From Amorphophallus konjac (lineage: Eukaryota; Streptophyta; Magnoliopsida; Alismatales; Araceae), in the NCBI GenBank assembly GCA_022559845.1, contig CM040118.1:260857519-260921518 (forward strand): a stretch of DNA of 64,000 nucleotides. The letters run 5' to 3'. The notes below the pieces were generated by a model, which was not told the DNA's origin, ran no database searches, and saw only the letters and a list, made by a program, of their open reading frames with translations. How positions within the stretch are numbered: position 1 is the first letter of the stretch; every line of letters starts with the position of its first letter. The position numbers and the translations under genes were made by a program. Positions 1 to 11,782 of the stretch are shown here, piece by piece.

Positions 1-3000
1 CTTACACCACCAGATTTATCTTTTCTGTTTGACCATCAATTTGTGGATGGAACGCAGTGCTAAAGTTAAGTCGGGTTCCTAATGAATGTTGAAGACCCTT
101 CCATAACTGTGATGTGAACTAAGGGACTCGGTCGGATATAATGGTGACAGGGACACCATGTAATTTGACAATTTCCCTCATATATAGTGCTGCTAATACT
201 TCTACAGACCATCGATTTTTAATTAGTAAAAAATGTGCAGATTTAGTCAATCGGTCTATGATCACCGATATGCCATCGTGTCCACCTCTTGTCTTAGGTA
301 AACCCATGATCAAATCCATCCCTACACTTTTCCATTTCCACTCGGGAATATTCAAGAGGTGTAATTTCCCAGCAGGCTTTTAATGTTCTGCCTTTACTTG
401 CTGAAAAGTGAGACAGCGAGATACAAAGTCTGCTACTTCTCTTTTCATGTTGGGTCACCAAAAGCTTCTTTTCAAATCTTGATACATCTTGGTAGCACCG
501 GGGTGAATAGCATACTTTGACTTTTGAGCCTCTTCCATGATCAATTTCTTGGCGTCGGCATGATTCGGCACACAGATTCGATCCTTAAATAACAGTCTTC
601 CATCATTTGTGATAGAGAATTCCATCATGTGATCAATATTATCCTTGATTTCCATCAATGTAGGGTCATTTTCTTGCAATTTGACTATATCTTCAATCAA
701 TGTAGGTTGAGATCTTATATTGGCAATCATACATCCTTCTCCTTCCCTATCAATATCAAGATTTAAGTGAGAAAAATCCTCAATAAGACATATCATACCT
801 TTCCTGAGGCTTGCTAATGTTGCCATTGGTCTTCTGCTAAGAGCGTCAGCTACTGCATTGGCTTTGCCTGGATGATACTGGATAGTAAAATCGAAGTCTT
901 TCAGATACTCCAACCATCTACGTTGTCGCATATTTAATTCCTTCTAGGTGAAGAGATATTTCATACTTTTATGATCTAAAAATAAAGTGAATTTCTCCCC
1001 ATAAAGGTAATGCCACCAAATTTTTAAGGTGAATATAACAGCTGCCAATTCCAGATCATGCACATGATAGTTTTCTTCATGATGTTTCAACTGTCTTGAT
1101 GAATAGCAAATCACATTTCCATTTTGCATAAGAACACATCCTAGGCCAATGCTAGATGCATCCATATAGACTTCAAAACCACCACCTTCAATGGGCAATG
1201 CCCAAATAGGGGCAGTAGTAAGGTGATTTTTAAGAGTTAGAAAACTCTCTTCGCAATCCTTCGACCATATAAAAGGGTTCTCCTTTCTAGTGAGTCTAGT
1301 CAAAGGGACGACGATCTTATAGAAGTCTTTAATAAACCTCATGTAATAACCAGCGAGACCTAGAAAACTTCTAACTTTTGTCATGGTTGTCGGTTGGCTC
1401 CAATTCTTAACAACTTCAACTTTAGAAGGATCGACAGGGATGCCCTCTCTTGAAATAATATGGCAAGGAAAGAGATCTCCTTTAGCCAGAACTCGCACTT
1501 GCTAAGCATTGCGTAAAGTTTGTGCTCTCTTAGTGTCTGCAAGGCTATTCTTAAGTGCTCTTCATGTTCCTCCTTAGTTTTGGAGTATATAAGAATATCA
1601 TCAATGAAGACGACCATAAATCGGTCGAGATAAGGTCTGAGGACATTATTCATAAGTTGCATAAAAGCTACCGGGGCATTGTTAACCCGAACGGCATTAC
1701 AACGAACTCATAGTGGCCATATCAGCTTCGAAAAGCCATCTTGTGTATCTCTTCATTCTTGATTCGGAGCTGATGATAACCTGACCTGAGGTCTATTTTA
1801 GAGAAGTATTCTGCTCCCGAAATTTGATCAAAGAGCTCATCGATACGTGGCAACGGATATTTGTTCTTGATAGTGAGTTGATTCAGTCGCCGGTAATCGA
1901 TGCATAGCCTGAGAGATCCATCCTTCTTTTTGACAAATAAAACTGACGCACCCCAAGGGGATGTGCTAGGTCGAATGAAACCCTTATCTAATAACTCTTG
2001 AATTTGTCTCTTCAATTCCTTGAGTTCTGTGGGGAACAACCTGTAGGGAGCTATTGAAACGGTTGCTGCTTTGGGTAGAAGTTCAATGGAAAAGTTTACT
2101 TCCCTTTCGGGTGGTAAACCGGGTAAATCTGATGGGAATACATGAGGAAACTCATTCAAAATAGGAATATATTCTAAGACAATCTCCTTGGAGTCGGTAA
2201 TGATTACGAAAGCAAGGAAAGCATCACATCCTTGCGAAATGAGTTTGCAAGCGTGAAGAGATGAAATAATAGCAGGATGTTTCCTATACTTGATACTAAG
2301 GAAGGAAAACCTCGGAAGACTTGGTTTCCGAAAAGAGATAATCCTGTTACGATAGTTTATATAGGCGTCGCGGTCTACAAGCCAATATACACCTAAGATA
2401 GCATCATAGCCTTCCATGTCAAGGCATACGAGGTTTGCTGGAAGATTATGACCTTCTACCATTGCCTCACTATCGGGGTAGTAGGTTGTAAGTTTGGTTC
2501 CAGGACCTAATGGTGTAGTGATTGCTAGGTCAGAAGGTAGAGGAACTGATGAAACTGGCAAGGTTTTTACAAAAGTAATAGATATAAAGGAATGAGAAGC
2601 ACCAGTATCAAATAACACGAATGCAGGATGGGAATAGACTTGAATGGTGCCTTCCATTAACCCATCATCCATGGGCGCTTCATCATCATCTATAATAGCA
2701 TTAAGACGAGCCTGTCGTTTGCGTCCACCATTGGAAATTTGATCCTTCATGAGGGGGCAATCCGGCATGCGGTGCTCCCGGCTACCACATCGTAAACAAG
2801 GGTCGAGACGCTTCCAGCATTCTTCGGTTGAGTGATCGAACTTCTCGTAAAACGTGCAAACCGCCATGACTTGCTTATCTTCTTCTTTAACCTTCTTGCT
2901 CTTGTGGTAGCCACTACCGCCTCCGTTCTGGGATATCTTTTTGCTATCACAGGATTTATAAGGTTTCGTGATACTAAACTTCCCCTTCCTTCCATGCCGA

Positions 3001-3668
3001 TCAAACCTTCGGCTTGACTCCTCTCCTTTACCTTTAAGTTTCTTGACCTTCTCCAAGGTCCTTTCGCATAGATGTGCCCGTTGGACCATCTCTGCATATG
3101 TATGGATGTTCTGAGACCCTAGTTGTTGAATAAAGCCAGGCCTTAAACCGTCCATAAATCGGTTAGCTTTTAGTTAGTTAGTACTAACCAAGTGAGGAGC
3201 ATATGATGCCAGTCCAAAAAATTGGAGTTCATATTTTGCCACTGACATCATGCCTTGGCAGAGAGAAGCGAATTTCATAGCCTTCCGTTCCTTGACATGC
3301 TCGGAGAAGTATTTTACTCGGAAGAGGGTAAGGAGTCCTTCCCAAGTATGTGGTGCATCTTGAGGCGATGCAGGAATTGACTTCCACCCTATACATGCAT
3401 CTTTATTGAGTTGGAATGTGGCAAGATGAACCTTCTCTTGGTCGGCACATTACATAACCTTAAATATGCGATTCATTTCATCAATCTAATTCTCGACTCC
3501 ATCTGGACTAGAGGAACCAAAAAATTGTGGAGGATTTAGGCTCCTGAAGTTATGGTGAAGATCACCAGCACCAGCTCTTGCGCCTGCTTGAGCCATGTTT
3601 TGCAATGCCAGGGTGAGACCTGCAACAGTTTGTTGCATTCCACCCCAATCGACATGATGAGCCATCAT
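1..3668 (-). pseudogene. E1 gag-pol polyprotein remnant
   Basis: Broken polyprotein in the order gag, protease, reverse transcriptase, RNase H, integrase. The gag start (M-A-H-H-V-D-W-G-G) lies near 3668. Two zinc knuckles lie at about 2755-2870; in the first, the second Cys is Tyr (C-T-F-Y-E-K-F), a TGC-to-TAC transition, so it could not bind zinc normally. The protease DTGAS motif is at about 2596-2616. RT has the [10 protein letters not shown] catalytic motif at about 1590-1620. RNase H ([10 protein letters not shown]) is near 1150-1170. The integrase zinc region and core run from about 560 to the edge. Damage: in-frame stops in gag near 3486 (W position) and 3450 (Q position), a 1-bp frameshift near 1685, another near 1470, and stops in integrase. 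It is non-functional. Confidence 0.88.
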
Positions 3669-3787
3669 AAGAATAAGGTACCTGAGAAGAGCGATGGGTT
3701 TGTTATTCTCCATAGAATTTAAAGGAAGTTAGCTTAAAGATATATTCTAAACAACTAGCTCATCCCGGGTTCAACCCAACTCTCACG
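1..3787 (-). mobile_element. E1, Tekay-like Ty3/gypsy element, internal part (left half)
   Basis: This is the internal region of a minus-strand chromovirus-type gypsy element. It reads leftwards from gag (about 3668) to integrase at the window start, so its 3' LTR lies outside the window. The other half (leader, primer site and 5' LTR) is at 15112-18328, separated by the complete E2 insertion. The two halves belong together: a perfect 5-bp duplication flanks E2, and the gag start here matches the leader and PBS there. E1 and E2 encode closely related proteins, so this is a self-nested family. The Tekay/Del assignment is inferred from the very long LTRs and the domain order. Confidence 0.9.
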
Positions 3788-3792
3788 TTGGT
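3788..3792. repeat. Target-site duplication of E2, left copy (TTGGT)
   Basis: TTGGT directly precedes the TG of the E2 5' LTR and is repeated without mismatch at 15107-15111 directly after the CA of the 3' LTR. Five base pairs is the usual gypsy integrase stagger. Confidence 0.95.
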
Positions 3793-4094
3793 TGTAGTGC
3801 CCCAAGATTTATATAAATAATTTCTTATTATTTTAAGATTTTTTTGGAATTTATTAGGAATTATGAAGCTTAAATTGATTATAAGGCCCAAGTATGTTCA
3901 ATAATTAATCTAACTTTTGATAAATAAAACCCAAAAGGTTTAAGGACTAAGCCCATTAAGTTTAGCCCATATTCTAGAAGGTTATTTAGCCTATTCATGA
4001 ATTTTAAGGATAAATATCTTTTTTTAGATAATTATGTGGATAAAACAAATAAAAGAGTTTGAATTAAGTTGAATTCTACGCACAGTAGCTGTAG

Positions 4095-4146
4095 CGGTCT
4101 ATCGTGCGACCGACACAGGCATGTAACGCACCAAGAGTCGACCGTC
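4095..4146. promoter_or_regulatory. Two interrupted dyads upstream of the E2 TATA box
   Basis: CGGTC at 4095-4099 and GACCG at 4108-4112 are separated by 8 nt. A second, less perfect module of the same length follows within about 20 bp and ends in GACCGTCAC. They lie roughly 180-230 bp upstream of the TATA box, an enhancer-like position. A regulatory role is inferred from placement and repetition only. Confidence 0.5.
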
Positions 4147-4322
4147 ACGCTCTGTCAGTTCCGTGAATGGAAGAAAGAGTAAAAAGATTAGATTTTTGCT
4201 AGTCTATCTCTTAGGGATCGAGATGGGAGTTCTCGTAAATGTGTTAAGAACTCTCTGAAGTTGATCTAAACTTTAACAAGGACTCTAGAATCGATCTAAT
4301 CCATAAAACCTTAGCTAGAACC

Positions 4323-4330
4323 TATAAATA
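4323..4330 (+). promoter_or_regulatory. TATA box of E2 5' LTR
   Basis: TATAAATA in the context cctataaatagacc. The same box in the same context is present in the 3' LTR (12314) and, inverted, in the E1 LTR (17789-17796). This conservation supports it as the U3/R promoter of the family. Confidence 0.75.
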
Positions 4331-5060
4331 GACCTTAGTTTTGATCTACGCGACCCCTACATTGGCTCACGTGGAACTAAGGTAAGGAGATATTATTTCA
4401 GGTAAGTTCTCTAGAACTTTTTATTCCTTATACATAGGACTAATCTTCCTCAAAATTTCGTGCTAGGAGATCAACTACACAAGGAGTTTGAAGCTTCCAA
4501 AGTTGCTGGTTCGACCATAGCGACCCAGGAATCTGAGCGGAAGTCCAATGAAGATCAGGAGATTAGAACACCAAATCGAGGTAATTAGCCTAAGTGTCTT
4601 TAGAACTTTCTGTTCCCCTTAGTTCCACTTTCTTACCCTCAAAATTTCATGTCCTTAGGTCAAGATATTGAGGAGTTAGAGCGACGTGAAGTTGCTGAAA
4701 ACTCACTGGAAGGAAAGAACTAGGGCGTGTCTTGCAGTCCCAAATTGGAAGTTGAAAGCCCAATAAAGAGGTATGTTATCTCATGAACGGCAAGAATATC
4801 ATGTTAGGGATAAAAGCCCTCTGGTTTTACTTGGTTCCATGCACTATAGACCATAAATTTCATGTTTTAGTAGGTCTATGCATACATGCATGTCCTTAGC
4901 CAAATTTAAAGATAAAAGATACTCTCTTGCTCATCCACTACGACCTATGCATCTAGATGGCCGATTCTTCATTCTGTCATGACTAGAGTAGTTGTTTATT
5001 TGATTCTTCTTGAATGAAAGGTTTTAAGCCATAGATCTTTTACTTACTGTCAGCAGTGCT

Positions 5061-5925
5061 CTGACGGATTATAGTTAGACCGTCACATGACTCTGACGAC
5101 CTTACGATGAGCCGTCACACCGCCTGTTGTACTTAGATTTCTCTGTAATCTCTGACGGCCCAGGATCGGAGCGTTACAACACTATGACGGCTCCACGATA
5201 AACTGTCACAGCCATACGACGCCCCTGTCTTAGACCGCTAGAGTGCTGTGTTCTGTCTATTTGGGACAGAATTGAGAATAGTCAAAGTAGCTTATAAATA
5301 AGCCTAGTTATCTAAGTTTTGACCTATCTTCATGAACTTTGAGTTTATAAATTGATTCATGCATGTCTAAAGCACTTTGAGTTATTTTAAGTACATGTTA
5401 ATTTCGTTTGCCAAAACTATATAGCTTTATATTAAAAATATGATTTTAACTGATGTATTGACGAAGTTTTATCATGGTTTCACATTGTTACACATTCTTT
5501 CTGTCTATAGAGTCAATTTCTCTAAGTACATGGCATATATTCCGATATATGACCATTAGTTCACACTTTGCACATAGGAACATATTCTTGGACTTGAGAA
5601 CCTCTCTATTTGATATTCCTTCTAATGGACTAGGAAATCTGGTTTCAAGGCCTCTGTAATTCTCCGCGAGCCTGGGATTCCCACTAGGACGCCGAGTTGG
5701 TTGTACCATTAAAGCCCAATTGTTTAGAAAGCACTATCGATGTTTTCTAGTTTTTACTATGTAACGGCCTAATAGTCGACCGTCAGGCCCATCTAACGGT
5801 CCAGTATACAACCGTCACATTCACTGAGTCCAATTTATTCTTTCAAGATTCAGCCCGATCTAACGGCCCAATTATAGACCATCACGTTCATGTAACGGCC
5901 CATTAATTGACCGTCACAATTCGTG
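5061..5925. repeat. Array of ACGGNC-N8-GACCGT dyads in E2 5' LTR
   Basis: At least eight interrupted dyads of about 18-20 bp fall in two clusters, 5061-5245 and 5763-5925. Half-sites vary around ACGG(C/T)C and GACCGTCAC, but the 5 + 8 + 5 geometry is kept. Examples begin at about 5064, 5764, 5794 and 5895. They lie downstream of the TATA box, so the long-terminal transcript would contain them. The equivalent cluster in the 3' LTR is at about 13060-13240 and 13757-13915. Confidence 0.65.
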
Positions 5926-7109
5926 AGTACTTTAACCCGAGGTTTGACCTAAGGGTTGGTATTTCAAAGTTCCTAGATGGATTATTGATGGTCTAGGACT
6001 TGTCATATTGTTCAAGATACTTAATTTTAAATTATGAAAGATAAGGAATGTACTGTTATGCTGTCGAATTATTTCCATGAGCATAACCTTGTTTTAAGTC
6101 ATTCTTGATCCCTCGCATTCTTAAATTGAAGCGTTCATTTATTGGAACTTATTGAACTTGTTATATTACTGGCCATATTTATTGTTTGAAACGTGGAAGT
6201 AGCTTGTTTTATATTTGAAGATGCGATCGAGCACTGATTGTGTTCAAGGGCTCTATGCTAGTCCCCTCGACTGATTGTCAGAAACATACTATTGTAAACC
6301 ATGGGGTATGATGCTACTGGCGTCTCATTGCGCTGGGAGTACTTTCTTTATAAATAAGTGAAGATCCACGACTCGTGAAGTGAAAATCCACGACACAATA
6401 TATACACGTACATGAGTTTCTAGCTTGTCACATGATATTCCACAGAAATTCACGAAGTACTTGCTACTAAGTGAAGAGTACATTCTTTATTGTTACATGA
6501 CTTTCTAGTACATTCTTGTTCATTAAAGGCCATATCATATTCTTGTTATATTCTTGATAGTTCATACTTGCTCATTCTATCTTACATGATCATCTTTGTT
6601 ACATTGGTGTAATCGCAAGATTGATCGCATTCGCATGAGTTTACCTTATTTCTTTAGAGCTAAGATGCTAATTACTTTAATAGTGACTTCATATTGATGC
6701 GAAGATACAAGTGTGCTCATTACCTATTTTTCAATCTTTTCAGGAGATGGAAGTGATTCAAATTCGGATTCGAGTTATACAAATAGCGGGTCCTAGAGCG
6801 AATGAAAGTCTTATAAAAATGAGAGTGAAGACTTAGGAAAGTCAATATTGTTTAGATCGAGTCTTTGTAATTTCCTTTTTCCTTGAGTTTGATGGATTAA
6901 TGAAGTTTGAAAAGTAATTGTATTAGAATGTTTTTATTATTAATGAAATAAAATTGGAGTTTGAGTAATTATTGTGCAATTGCATTTTTATGTGTGATTG
7001 TCTTGCGCTCTGATCGTTCTTGCTCGCAAGAGGCTTACCATGCCGGCTGTTCATGATTCCCCGAGTTGGTCTTCCGCTGTAATAAAGGCTCGGGGCGTGA
7101 CAGTTAAGT

Positions 7110-7121
7110 TGGTATCAGAGC
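7110..7121 (+). promoter_or_regulatory. E2 primer-binding site (initiator Met tRNA)
   Basis: TGGTATCAGAGC, complementary to the 3' end of plant initiator methionine tRNA, begins 7 nt after the LTR end. It would prime minus-strand cDNA synthesis. Confidence 0.92.
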
Positions 7122-7333
7122 CTAAGTCTCAGGACTTAGGGAAAAGAGTCACGTCATAGGATAGGTCCAAGGCTTAAGGACCCATACCTATGAACTAAGG
7201 AAGAAATTTCCTTACCCATGCGAGAATTGGGTAGAGCCCGGGATAAGATAGTTAATTAGTTTTAAGATTTATCTCTTTCTAATTCTATGAGAATTAACAA
7301 AATGTTATTTCTCTCAGGTACCTCATTATTACA

Positions 7334-10300
7334 ATGACTCATCGCGTAGATTGGGGTGGCATGCAACAAACGGTTGCCGGCCTTACTCAAGCATTACAAA
7401 CTATGTCCCAGACAGGTGCAGGGGCGAAGGCTGGTGACTTGCATCGCAATTTTTGGAGCTTAAACCCTCCGTGTTTCTACGGTTCTTCCAACCCATATGA
7501 GGTAGAAAACTGGATAGATGAGATGAATCGTATCTTCGATGTTATATAATGCACGGACGAAGAAAAAGTGCGTCTTGCAACATTTCAACTCAATAAAGAT
7601 GCACACACATGGTGGAAATCAGTACCTACACCTCCGACAGATGCACCTCATACATGGGACGGTTTTCTCACTCTATTCCGTGCTAAGTACTTTTCTGAGC
7701 ATGTTAAAGAAAGAAAGGCTATAGAGTTCGCCTCTCTTCGTCAGGGAATGATGACAGTCGCGGGGTATGAACTTCAATTCTCCAGGCTAGCACCATATGC
7801 ACCGCATTTAATCAGTACCGATTTATTGAAGGCTAATCAGTTTATAGACGGGTTACGACCTGGTTTCATTCAGCAGCTCGGGACCCAAAACATCCGTACC
7901 TATGCAAAGATGGTTCAGCGGGCATATTTATGTGAGAGGACCTTAGAGAAGGTCGAGAAATTGAAAGGAATAGGAGAGGAGTCCAGCCGACGATCTGATC
8001 GGCGTTATAAGAAGGAGAAATTTAGCATCACGGAATCTCATAAAAGCCGTGATAGTAAGAAAAGATCCAGGAGCGGGAACGATGGAAGTTCCCAGAAGAA
8101 CAAGAAAGTCAAGGAGGAGAAGGAGCAAGTCATGGCGGCTTGCACATTTTGCGAGAAGTTTGGCCATTCGACTGAAGAATGTTGGAAGCGCCTTGGTGCT
8201 TGTCTACGTTGTGGAAGCAGGGAGCATCGTATGCCAGATTGCCGCATTATAACGGATAAATCGTCTGCCGGTAGACGAAGGAGGTAGGCTCGCCCCAATG
8301 CTGTTTTAGAAGAAGAAGAAGCACCCAAGGATGGTGGGCTTATGGAAGGTACCCTTCAAATTTGTTCCCGTCCTGCATTTGTGCTATTTGATACTGGTGC
8401 CTCTCATTCTTTTATCTCCACTACTTTTAAAAAAATAATACCAATTGCATCAGTTCTCTGACCTTCAGGGCTTGCTATTACCACACCCTTAGGTTCTGGA
8501 ACAAAGCTTACCAAGTATTATCCTGATAGTGAGGTAATAGTAGAAAGTCACAATCTCCCCGCAAACTTAGTATGCCATGACATGAAAGGTTATGATGCCA
8601 TCTTAGGGGTAGATTTGCTTATAGATCATGATGCTGATATTAACTACCGAAATAGGATTATATCATTTCGAAAACCTGATCTTCTAAGATTTTCTATCCT
8701 TGGCATCAAGTATAGGAAACATCCCACTATCATATTCTCTCTTCACGCTTGCAAACTTATCTCGTAAGGATGTGAAGCTTTTCTTGCTTCTATCATTGTT
8801 ACAGAGTCCAAGGAAATCATCCTAGCAGACATTCCTATTGTAAATGAGTTCCCAGATGTGTTTCCACCCAAATTAGCCAGCTTACCACTCGAGAGGGAAG
8901 TAAACTTCACTATTGAACTCATCCAAGGAGCAGCACATGTTTCTATAGCCCCTTACAAGATGTTCCCCACGGAACTTAAGGAACTAAAGAGGCAGCTGCA
9001 GGAATTATTAGATAAGGGTTTCATCAGACCTAGCACATCCCCCTGGGGTTCACCGGTTCTATTCGTCAAGAAAAAGGATGGCTCTCTCAGGCTATGCATA
9101 GACTACCGGTGACTGAATCAACTCACAATCAAAAACAAGTATCCGTTGCCACGTATTGATGAGCTCTTCGATCAGCTTTCAGGAGCATAGTATTTCTCCA
9201 AGATTGACCTCAGATCTGGTTATCATCAGCTTAGAATTAAAGAAGAAGACAATTATAAATCGGCCTTTCGAAGTCGTTATGGCCACTATGAATTCGTGGC
9301 GATGCTGTTCGGGTTAACAAATGCCCCAGCAACATTTATGCAACTTATAAATAATGTTTTCCAGCCATATCTGGACCAGTTCATCGTCGTCTTCATCAAT
9401 GACATCCTGGTATATTCCAAGACAAAAGAGGAACATGAAGGACATCTGAGGATAGCTTTGCAAACACTTAGAGAACATAAACTTTATGCCAAGCTTAACA
9501 AGTGTGAGTTCTGGTTCAATGAAGTTTCATTCCTAGGCCACATTATTTCAAAAGAAGGTATCACTGTGGATCCTTCTAAGGTAGAAGCTGTCAGAAACTG
9601 GAGCCGACCAACGACTGTATCAGAAATAAGGAGTTTTATGGGTCTAGCTGGTTATTATAGGAGGTTCGTTAAGGACTTCTCAAAAATTCTTGTTCCTTTA
9701 ACTAGACTCACAAAAAAAGAAAATCTTTTTGTCTGGTCAGAGGAATGTGAGAAGAGTTTTCAAACTCTTAAGAATCATCTTACTACAGCTCCTATTCTAT
9801 CACTAGCGGTGGAAGGCGGTGGATTCGAAGTATATACGGATGTGTCTGGCATTGGCTTAGGGTGCGTCCTCATGCAAAATGGAAAGGTAATCTATTATTC
9901 TTCAAGACAATTGAAACGTCACGAGGAAATTTATCCCGTGCATGACTTAGAACTAGCAGCTATAATTTTCGCCTTAAAAATTTGGCGTCATTATCTCTAT
10001 GGAGAAAAATTCACGGTCTACTCGGACCACAAAAGCTTGAAATACTTATTCTCTCAAAAGGAGTTAAATATGAGACAGAGGAGATTGTTAGAATATCTCA
10101 AAGAGTTCAATTTTGATATTTAATATCATCTTGGCAAGGCTAATGCTGTAGCAGATGCACTCAGTAGAAAACTAATGGGAAAGCTATTAAGTCTTATGAT
10201 TAGTATGGCTAATCTTATTCCTCAATTTGCTCAATTGAACTTAGATATTAACATGAAGGAAGAAGATTATTTCATAGCTAATATTCAAGCTCAACCTATA

Positions 10301-11719
10301 TTGATAGAAGATCTAGTCAAGCTGCAAAATGATGATCTCGTATTACTGGAGATTAAAGCCAACATAGAACAAAGGTCGGAATTTTCTATTTCCAATGACG
10401 GAAGATTGCTATTTAAGGGCCGAGTGTGTATACTAGATCATGAGGATACGAAGAAATTGATCATAGAAGAAGCACATAAATTCAAGTACACCATTCATCT
10501 AGGTGGTACAAAAATGTATTAAGATCTCAAAAGAAATTTCTGGTGGCCCAGTATGAAGAGAGAAATAGCTGATTTCGTGTCTCACTGTCTCACTTGTCAA
10601 CAAGTAAAGGCAGAACATTTTAGACCCGCAGGTAAATTACATCCCTTAGATATTCCAGCTTAGAAATGGGAAAGTATAGGAATGGATTTCATTATGGGTT
10701 TACCTAAGACCAGGGGTGGACAAGACGGTATCTAGGTAATCATAGACCGATTGACAAAATCTGCACATTTCATTCCAATCAAAAGTCGATGGTTTGTGGA
10801 TATTTTAGCAGCATTATACATAAAAGAAATTATCAAATTACATGGTTTCCCTGTCACTATTATATCTGATAGAGATTCTCGATTCACATCACAGTTTTGG
10901 AAGGGTCTATAACATTCACTGGGGACTAGATTGAATTTTAGCACGGCATTCCATCCACAAACGGATGGTCAAGCGGAAAGAACAAATCAAGTGGTAGAAG
11001 ATATACTCAGGGCTTGTGCTATTGACTTTGGAGGGAGTTGGCATGATCACTTGCCTCTGGTAGAATTTACATATAACAACAGTTATCAGGCCAGCATACA
11101 GATGGCACCTTTTGAATCTTTATATGGAAAAAGTTGTAGATCACCGATATGTTAGAATGAAATAGAGGAAAAGCAAATTCTAGGCCCCGACATTATCAGG
11201 GATTCTTCAAAGAAAATTAAGCTCATTCAAGAAAGATTGCAGATGGCACAAGACAGGCAAAAATCATATGCTGACAATCGAAGGCGCAACTTGGAGTTTC
11301 AAGTAGGAGATCATGTATTTCTTAAAGTTTCTCCAAGCCGAGATATTCGAAGATTTGGTATTAAGGGAATACTTACTCTATGATTTATTAGTCCTTTTGA
11401 AATTCTGGAAAGAGTTGGTGAAGTAGCTTATGGGATTACTTTACCTCCATAATTATCCGAAGTTCATAATGTATTTCACGTCTCGATGCTCAATAAGTAT
11501 ATACCTGATCCTTTCAATGTCATCACTTACGACAATTTGGAGATTCAGAAGGATATGACGTACGAGCAAACACCAATAAAGATTCTAGAACGGGAAGTAC
11601 GTCAACTAAGGAATAAAGCAATTCCTATGGTCAAAATTCAATGGAAGAAATCATGACCGTCCGAAGCAACTTGGGAAACGGAAGAAGCCATGCGGAAAAG
11701 ATTCCCAGAATTATTCAAC
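7334..11719 (+). pseudogene. E2 gag-pol polyprotein with chromodomain, 15 in-frame stops
   Basis: One reading frame from the gag ATG (M-T-H-R-V-D-W-G-G) to about 11719, never shifted but stopped 15 times: 7547, 8285, 8459, 8765, 9110, 9188, 10121, 10520, 10661, 10733, 10910, 11153, 11381, 11450, 11654. Gag has two CCHC knuckles (8141-8182 and 8201-8242). Protease DTG is at 8390-8398. In RT the catalytic F-I-D-D is F-I-N-D (codon 9398, GAT to AAT), an independent lethal change. RNase H is at about 9830-10060. The integrase zinc finger is near 10490-10610, with core Asp codons near 10684 and 10870 and Glu near 10978. The C-terminus resembles the chromodomain (V-K-I-Q-W ... A-T-W-E-T-E-E). The original stop near 11718 appears to be lost. 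The copy is dead. Confidence 0.93.
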
Positions 11720-11769
11720 TGTAAGTACACTCTCCATATAATCTATAAATTTTGGGACCAAATTCTTCT

Positions 11770-11782
11770 AAGTGGGAGACGG
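11770..11782 (+). promoter_or_regulatory. E2 polypurine tract
   Basis: AAGTGGGAGACGG abuts the first TG of the 3' LTR, the expected position of the plus-strand primer. One C interrupts the purine run. Confidence 0.8.

Larger units (their letters stand above)
3793..7102 (+). repeat. E2 5' LTR
   Basis: Starts TGTAGTGCCCC and ends GGGGCGTGACA. The matching 3' copy is 11783-15106. It contains a TATAAATA box at 4323, dyads CGGTC-N8-GACCG upstream and downstream of that box, and no protein-coding capacity. The two LTRs differ by scattered substitutions and small indels, for example one copy with a duplicated 'ttttagtaggtctat' stretch near 12860-12900, so the insertion is not recent. Confidence 0.95.
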
